DNA of 55,701 nucleotides from Myxococcales bacterium (lineage in GTDB: Bacteria; Myxococcota_A; Polyangia; Haliangiales; Haliangiaceae): assembly GCA_947483555.1 (NCBI GenBank), contig CANKMW010000062.1, positions 1 through 55,701 of the forward strand, given 5' to 3'. Shown piece after piece: positions 48,801-55,701 of this stretch. The first letter of the stretch is position 1. Each line of letters begins with the position of its first letter. Under the pieces are notes generated by a model. That model was not told where the DNA came from. It did no database searches and saw only the letters and a list, made by a program, of their open reading frames with translations. A program made the position numbers and the translations under genes.

Positions 48801-50480
48801 GTGGAAGGAGGCTTCCTCGATGAGCGGCGCCTGCAATACGGCCCATGGCAAGCGTTCGAGCGCGACATCGCTAGGCTCATGGTCGCCAATGGTTTCGACG
48901 ATGTCCGTATCATCGCGGGCTCTGGAGACAAGGGAGCGGACGCGCTCGGGGTGAAGAACGGCCAACTCTGGGTCTTCCAGTGCAAATTCACTTCGAGTAG
49001 CGCCCCGTCACGTGCCGCGCTCGCCGAGGTGAGGGAGGCCGGCGCGTTCTACAAGGCGCAGAAGTTGGTCGTCGCAACGTCGCGCCCGCCGGGCGACGCG
49101 TTCGTTGCAGAGCGCTCACGCTATCACCGGATGGGGCTCGAGATCGACATCGCGTCGCCGGCCGTGCTTCTCTCCCAGATGGCCGCGACACCCGAGTGGC
49201 CTCCTGGTCGTCGCGAGCTTCGCAAGTATCAAGAGGATGCATCGCAGCGATTGCGAGAATCCCTCCTCGCCACCGGTCGCGGACAGCTCGTGCTGGCTAC
49301 TGGCCTCGGCAAGACGGTCGTGATGGCCGATACGGTGGCGGACATGCTGCGAGACGATCTTGTGCCGAATGGTCGCGTTCTCGTGCTTGCCCACACCAAA
49401 GAACTGGTTGATCAGCTCCAGCGCGCATTCTGGTATCAGTTGCCGAAATGGGTCGCCACGCATCGGCTCATTGAGCGAGAGTCTCCGAGCTTCTGGGATG
49501 GGATCACATTTGCTACCGTACAGAGCGCGGTGGCGAAGCTGGAGAGCCTGCCGGAGTTTGGCCTCGTGCTCGTGGACGAGGCTCACCGCATCGGTGCCGA
49601 CACGTTCAGGCGCGTCATCGACTGCCTGAAGCCACCCATGCTGGCGGGGGTAACCGCCACTCCGTGGCGCGGTGACGGGTTCGACATCGATACGCTCCTC
49701 GGGCCGCCGCTCGTCCGAATTGGGATCGCGGAGGGCCTCCAGCGCGGATTCCTCTCCGAGGTCGACTACCGCCTGTTGGCTGACAACGTCGACTGGAAGA
49801 TGGTGCAGTCACTCTCGCGCAACAACTACACGATCGGTGACTTGAATCGGCGGTTGATCCTTCCACTGCGAGACGAGGAGGCCGCGCGAACGATCCGCCA
49901 GGTGTTCTACGAGGAGGGGCGGCGAGCTGGAATCGTGTTTACTCCGACGGCGGCGCATGCGGTCGACTTCGCGGCAATGCTGCGGCATCAGGGCTTCCGG
50001 GCCGAAGCGATCTCGTACGACACCGAGCCGCGGCAACGTGCGGTGTTCATGGCGCGCTTCCGTGCGGGCGACCTGGATTTCGTTTCGACCGTCGATCTCT
50101 TCAACGAGGGCGTGGACGTCCCCGACGTTGACCTGCTGATCTTCATGCGCGTGACCCACAGCCGGCGCATCTTTGTTCAACAGCTCGGCCGTGGGCTTCG
50201 CGTCTCGCCGGGAAAGAAGAACGTGGTTGTCCTGGACTTCGTGACCGATCTCCGCCGAGTCGCTGAGGTGGTGGAACTCGATCGCGAGGTTCGAGGAACA
50301 GACGTCGAGCGTCTTGGCCTGGGTTCGCGCGTCATCCAGTTCCACGATCGCTCCGCCGGGAGCTTCCTCAAGGAGTGGATGCTCGATCAGGCGTCACTGC
50401 TACTGCGGCAGGAAGACCCGTCGCTAGAGATGCCTGACTTTGACTTCCCCTCCCCGGCATCAACGGGCGGCGTGCAGTGA
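48801..50480 (+). CDS. Mrr-type nuclease-SF2 helicase fusion, 559 residues
   Basis: GTG start four bases after the ATPase stop. Residues 15-110 are an Mrr-like PD-(D/E)xK nuclease: FERDIARLMVANGFDDVRII, GDKGADALG and WVFQCKF (Gln60-x-Lys62). The SF2 helicase follows: VLATGLGKTVVMA (Walker A, about residue 167), VLAHTKELVDQL, VLVDEAHRIG (DEAH, Asp259), GVTATPWRGDG, GIVFTPTAAHA, STVDLFNEGVDVP and QLGRGLRVSPGKKNV. All motifs are intact. In this setting it is expected to translocate on and cut unmodified DNA. Confidence 0.93.
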   Translation: MEGGFLDERRLQYGPWQAFERDIARLMVANGFDDVRIIAGSGDKGADALGVKNGQLWVFQCKFTSSSAPSRAALAEVREAGAFYKAQKLVVATSRPPGDAFVAERSRYHRMGLEIDIASPAVLLSQMAATPEWPPGRRELRKYQEDASQRLRESLLATGRGQLVLATGLGKTVVMADTVADMLRDDLVPNGRVLVLAHTKELVDQLQRAFWYQLPKWVATHRLIERESPSFWDGITFATVQSAVAKLESLPEFGLVLVDEAHRIGADTFRRVIDCLKPPMLAGVTATPWRGDGFDIDTLLGPPLVRIGIAEGLQRGFLSEVDYRLLADNVDWKMVQSLSRNNYTIGDLNRRLILPLRDEEAARTIRQVFYEEGRRAGIVFTPTAAHAVDFAAMLRHQGFRAEAISYDTEPRQRAVFMARFRAGDLDFVSTVDLFNEGVDVPDVDLLIFMRVTHSRRIFVQQLGRGLRVSPGKKNVVVLDFVTDLRRVAEVVELDREVRGTDVERLGLGSRVIQFHDRSAGSFLKEWMLDQASLLLRQEDPSLEMPDFDFPSPASTGGVQ

Positions 50481-51016
50481 TGGCTGAACTTCCGAAGGAC
50501 ATCCGCGACGAGCTGAAGCGGCGGTTGTGGAAGGCCGCCGACGACCTCGGCTGGTTGAGCCTTTCCGACGTCTCGAAGTCAGACCACTACGACAATTGGG
50601 CCAAGGATCCGCAGATCGGCGGCAAGCTGGAACGCTTCCTGGGGCAGCGGGAGGTCCGGCACTACATCAAGGATGGTCTTCTCAAGATCTACTGCCGCGA
50701 GAGGCGAGGCGCCGAGCTTGAGCCGATCTGTCGCCTCGCGGGCGTGAAGGGCGCGATCAGCCCGGTCGAGCGGTTCGAGCGTCCGCATGGCTGTGTCCTT
50801 GAGGATGGCCGCGTGGTCTGCTGGGGCGCTGCGGCACAGTGGAAGATCGTCGTCATGGCGATCCATGAGAGGTGTTTTGGCGACGACGACCGAAAACTCT
50901 TCGCGGTCGTGTTCACGCAAGCGGCCGCGCATTTCGGAGACCGTGCGCCGCGGCTCGTGGCGGAGGACGCGGCGCACAAGCTTGGCGTCACTCATATCAA
51001 GTGGCGCGACACCTAG
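50480..51016 (+). CDS. Unknown component of the MORC-type defence operon, 178 residues
   Basis: ATG shares one base with the helicase stop (TGATG). Reads MAELPKDIRDELKRRLWKAA, DDLGWLSLSDVSKSDHYDNW, KLERFLGQREVRHYIKDGLL and KIYCRERRGA. The N-terminal part looks helical and could contact DNA. The C-terminal part (WKIVVMAIHERCFGDDDRKL, FAVVFTQAAAHFGDRAPRLV) is alpha/beta. No known family comes to mind. Its tight overlap with the helicase and the methyltransferase 14 bp downstream make it an obligate-looking partner, perhaps the target-recognition or specificity subunit. Confidence 0.75.
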   Translation: MAELPKDIRDELKRRLWKAADDLGWLSLSDVSKSDHYDNWAKDPQIGGKLERFLGQREVRHYIKDGLLKIYCRERRGAELEPICRLAGVKGAISPVERFERPHGCVLEDGRVVCWGAAAQWKIVVMAIHERCFGDDDRKLFAVVFTQAAAHFGDRAPRLVAEDAAHKLGVTHIKWRDT

Positions 51017-51030
51017 TGGCGAGAAGGCCG

Positions 51031-52338
51031 ATGGATAGATCAACGCCAGGACGCAGCGAGATTTCTTGTGTGAAGGACAAGGACATCCTCGCGAAATCAG
51101 CAAAACGCCAAGGCAACCTCCGCACGGTCTCGGGAGCTGGATCGATGAGGTCCGTGGAACTCTTCGCTGGCGGGGGCGGGCTAGCCCTTGGACTCAGCCG
51201 AGCAGGCTTCCGGCATGAAGCGGTCGTGGAGCTTGAGAAGAACGCCTGCAAGACGCTGCGCGCGAACAAGGAGCGCGGCGTGGCTCACGTGGCCGATTGG
51301 CCTATTCATGCCGAGGACGTTGCAGCGTTCTCCTTTTCTGGGATCGCGTCCGATGTCGACCTGCTCGCTGGCGGCGTGCCATGTCAACCCTTCTCAGCCG
51401 CCGGCAAAGCACACGGACAAGCCGACAAGCGCAACATGTTCCCAGCAATGACCCGGGCGGTGCGCGAGTTGTCCCCGAAGGCGGTGTTGATCGAGAACGT
51501 GAAGGGGCTGATGCGGCCTGGATTCGAGCCCTACCTGAACTACGTGAAGGACGAGCTTCGCTTCCCGGAGATCGAGAGACGTGCAGGGGAGGGATGGGCA
51601 GACCACCACCGTCGCCTGCATAACCATGCGCAGTCGGCTCGGCGTGCCGGGCTCGAGTATGAAGTCCATTGCCACCTCGTGAACGCGGCCGACTACGGCG
51701 TGCCGCAGTGGCGCGAGCGGGTCCTATTGGTTGCGTTCCGGCGCGACCTTGAGATCGAATGGGAGCTCCCCGCCGCAACCCATAGCGTGGAGGCGCTCCT
51801 GTGGTCTCAGTGCCGGACCGCCGACTACTGGGAGCGCCACGGCCTCTCGCGCCGTACCCCCGCTGCGAGTACAAGCCGGTTCGAGTCCCGTCGGGCGGCA
51901 CTCGGCCAGCTCAAGCTCTTGCCGGACAAGCGCCTGCCCTGGCGCACCACAAGGGACGCGTTCGTTGGTCTCCTAGCGCTTGACGAGGGCGACGTCGCGG
52001 AGGGCGACCCCAACCACTTCCTCAATCCTGGCGCCAGGACCTACCCGCGCCATACCGGTAGCCCGCTCGACGAGCCGGCGAAGACGGTCAAGGCAGGTAG
52101 TCACGGGGTGCCCGGCGGCGAGAACACGGTCGCGCTCGACAACGGTCAGACCCGATACTTCTCGGTACGCGAGTGTGCGCGCCTTCAGACCTTCCCGGAT
52201 GACTGGATCTTCGAGGGCGTATGGTCGCGCGCGATGCGGCAGGTTGGGAACGCTGTTCCAGTTGACCTCGCGCAAATTGTCGCCGGGTCCATGCGCAGGG
52301 CACTGATGCGTGCCGGCAAGCAACAACGTGTGGCCTAG
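51031..52338 (+). CDS. DNA (cytosine-5)-methyltransferase, 435 residues
   Basis: All the core motifs of C5 methyltransferases are present: SVELFAGGGGLALGL (I, binds AdoMet), DLLAGGVPCQPFSAAGKAHG (IV, catalytic Cys118), LIENVKGLM (VI), PQWRERVLLVAF (VIII), RYFSVRECARLQTFPDDW (IX) and RQVGNAVPVDLAQ (X). The variable region between VIII and IX would recognise the target. It is somewhat longer than the minimal enzyme. The ATG at 51031 is used; GTG 51070 and ATG 51145 are alternatives. It would protect host DNA from the nuclease-helicase. Confidence 0.95.
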   Translation: MDRSTPGRSEISCVKDKDILAKSAKRQGNLRTVSGAGSMRSVELFAGGGGLALGLSRAGFRHEAVVELEKNACKTLRANKERGVAHVADWPIHAEDVAAFSFSGIASDVDLLAGGVPCQPFSAAGKAHGQADKRNMFPAMTRAVRELSPKAVLIENVKGLMRPGFEPYLNYVKDELRFPEIERRAGEGWADHHRRLHNHAQSARRAGLEYEVHCHLVNAADYGVPQWRERVLLVAFRRDLEIEWELPAATHSVEALLWSQCRTADYWERHGLSRRTPAASTSRFESRRAALGQLKLLPDKRLPWRTTRDAFVGLLALDEGDVAEGDPNHFLNPGARTYPRHTGSPLDEPAKTVKAGSHGVPGGENTVALDNGQTRYFSVRECARLQTFPDDWIFEGVWSRAMRQVGNAVPVDLAQIVAGSMRRALMRAGKQQRVA

Positions 52339-52574
52339 TCCTAGTCGGAGATCAACAGCACCGACATCGCTGAGGCGTTGGCCGACAACGATGTGCCATC
52401 GGAGCGCGCGGCCCTGCCCGGCGCTCGCTCGTTGCCCTGCTCGACGTCGGGCTCATTCTTGCGGACGTTCTGCGGACACTCCAACCGGGATTTGACGGGC
52501 ACCGCCGGGTCATGAGGGGATCCAAGTTGCTGAAACGCTTGCAGACGCGCGGAAACAAACCGCACGTTGCCACC

Positions 52575-53398
52575 GGGGACAGGTTCATGGGTCGCATGTC
52601 ATCGAGACCTCTGCACAATCAGCCCGTACCGCGGCGCTACTTCGCGCGCACACGACCGATCGGGGCGTTCGAGGCGTTGCTGGTAGGGTTCGAGGTCGGC
52701 TTCCTCGGCCTTGCCGTCGATCTGCGCCGGCTCATCGGTCCTCACGTACGCTGCCATGAGCTGCTCGTACACCGCGGCCCGCGCCGCGGGTGTGGGCGCG
52801 AGCCCGAGATACCAGCGGCTGGGCGTCCACAACGACGCCCAGATCTTCGAACCCGGCCGCGCTGCGTGCAGCGGGCCCGTCGACCACTCGTGCGACAGCG
52901 GGGACTCGACGTCGTTCGCGCGGTAGGCGTTGGCGTCGTTGTAGAGAGTCGTCATCATCAGCTGTCGATCGTCCTTGATGACCTTCGAGCGGAACCGTTC
53001 CTCGAACAGCTTGCCGGTGCCGCGGCGCTTGGCATTCCTGAGTTGCGCGTAGCGCTGGCAGGCGCGCTTGACGAGATCGGCGAGCGAACGCGCTTCCGGC
53101 GGTGTGACGATCATGTGCACGTGGTTGGTCATCAGGGTCAGCTGGTGAAGTTGACACCGTGAGGCGTCGAGCCCGCGGCGCAGGCACACGAGCCACTGCA
53201 GGCGGTCCTCCCGCGACGAGAACAGGCGGCGGCGGTTGTTGCCGCGCAGGTACACGTGATGCGGTGTTCCTGCGACGACGAGGCGTGCTGTGCGTCCCAT
53301 GCTTGACATATCGGACCGTACGGAAATTGTTGCGTCGTCGCGGTCCGGCCGAAAAGGTGTGTAGATGTAGCCGGTTAGGGGGCATGAACCTGTCCCCC
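52575..53398. mobile_element. RAYT unit with perfect 15-bp inverted repeats
   Basis: GGGGACAGGTTCATG at 52575-52589 and CATGAACCTGTCCCC at 53383-53397 are exact reverse complements and bracket the transposase gene. The spacing of about 10 and 80 bp from the gene ends is what REP-associated tyrosine transposases show with their REP-like sequences. Confidence 0.8.
52599..53300 (-). CDS. REP-associated tyrosine transposase (Y1/IS200-like HUH), 233 residues
   Basis: MGRTARLVVAGTPHHVYLRG, NNRRRLF is the usual RAYT N-terminus. QLTLMTNHVHMIVTP carries the HUH pair (His-x-His), and LVKRACQRYAQLRNAKRR contains the nucleophilic Tyr. FEERFRSKVIKDDRQL and YNDANAYRANDVESPLSHEW follow the family. These enzymes cut single-stranded REP hairpins. 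An upstream ATG at 53309 is possible. It separates the defence operon from the secretin gene. Confidence 0.93.
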   Translation of the reverse strand: MGRTARLVVAGTPHHVYLRGNNRRRLFSSREDRLQWLVCLRRGLDASRCQLHQLTLMTNHVHMIVTPPEARSLADLVKRACQRYAQLRNAKRRGTGKLFEERFRSKVIKDDRQLMMTTLYNDANAYRANDVESPLSHEWSTGPLHAARPGSKIWASLWTPSRWYLGLAPTPAARAAVYEQLMAAYVRTDEPAQIDGKAEEADLEPYQQRLERPDRSCAREVAPRYGLIVQRSR

Positions 53399-53513
53399 TG
53401 CCAGGACGGCACGGGTCGGGGACGAGCGCGTGTCAGGACGGCGCGGCAGGCGACGCGCGAGTCGAGTCATCGCGTGGTTGGTGGCCGGCACGCGCGTTGC
53501 TGTAGCTCGCGGC

Positions 53514-55701
<2,188 letters not shown>

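Overview
The window is high-GC DNA with dense, often ATGA-overlapping genes and no tRNA or rRNA that I can see. The gene content points to Myxococcota (delta-proteobacterial relatives), possibly a Haliangiales/Polyangiales-type genome: lipoproteins with Asp/Ala-rich linkers, a Pkn-type Ser/Thr kinase with PEGA and transmembrane segments, an FHA/enhancer-binding-protein hybrid, a secretin, and an effector of the type associated with extracellular contractile injection systems (eCIS). This placement is inferred from gene style, not from a marker gene.

Layout. (1) 0-11 kb is ordinary chromosome: a scrambled left edge with transposase debris, a 5'-3' exonuclease, a DUF885 peptidase, a thioredoxin-fold lipoprotein, a YkgJ-type cysteine-cluster protein, an enoyl-CoA hydratase, a glutathione transferase, and two lipoproteins, one of them built like PEP synthase. 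(2) 11-15 kb is a junction with small unknown genes, a winged-helix-like regulator behind an operator-like repeat, and a tyrosine integrase. (3) 15.3-28.6 kb is a block of 16 or so minus-strand genes, many translationally coupled. It holds two peptidoglycan hydrolases with membrane anchors, several small membrane or Pro-rich proteins, an excisionase-like HTH, and a roughly 100-residue domain that I find in six copies spread over five proteins. I recognise no capsid, portal, terminase or tail gene. This block is the best candidate in the window for an undescribed system. (4) 28.6-31 kb holds two arrays of a 117-bp repeat flanking a 1.57-kb insert of IS66 debris and a uracil-DNA-glycosylase-like gene. 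(5) 31.5-36.6 kb continues on the minus strand with a sigma-factor-like protein, unknown genes, a frameshifted CIS tube protein (Afp7/Pvc7-like), small ORFs and an FHA regulator with a degenerate AAA domain. (6) 36.7-42.2 kb on the plus strand holds a short unknown gene, a 1328-residue effector-like protein and two probable immunity genes. A striking pair of nested 42-nt inverted repeats lies in the divergent promoter between (5) and (6). (7) 42.2-46.3 kb holds a TPR membrane protein, a beta-propeller lipoprotein and a Ser/Thr kinase. (8) 46.4-52.3 kb is a four-gene restriction-modification-like defence operon: MORC-type GHKL ATPase, Mrr nuclease-helicase, an unknown protein and a cytosine-C5 methyltransferase. 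(9) 52.6-53.4 kb is a REP-associated tyrosine transposase between perfect 15-bp inverted repeats. (10) 53.5 kb to the end is a GspD-like secretin that runs into a simple-sequence repeat.

How the parts may fit together. Region 3 with its integrase looks like an integrated element whose products include wall-cutting enzymes and membrane proteins. Regions 5 and 6 look like a regulated injection/effector locus reduced to one tube protein plus cargo. Region 8 is an independent defence island. The 11-53 kb stretch therefore reads as one large accessory region between housekeeping flanks; a RAYT-type repeat motif occurs near both of its edges.
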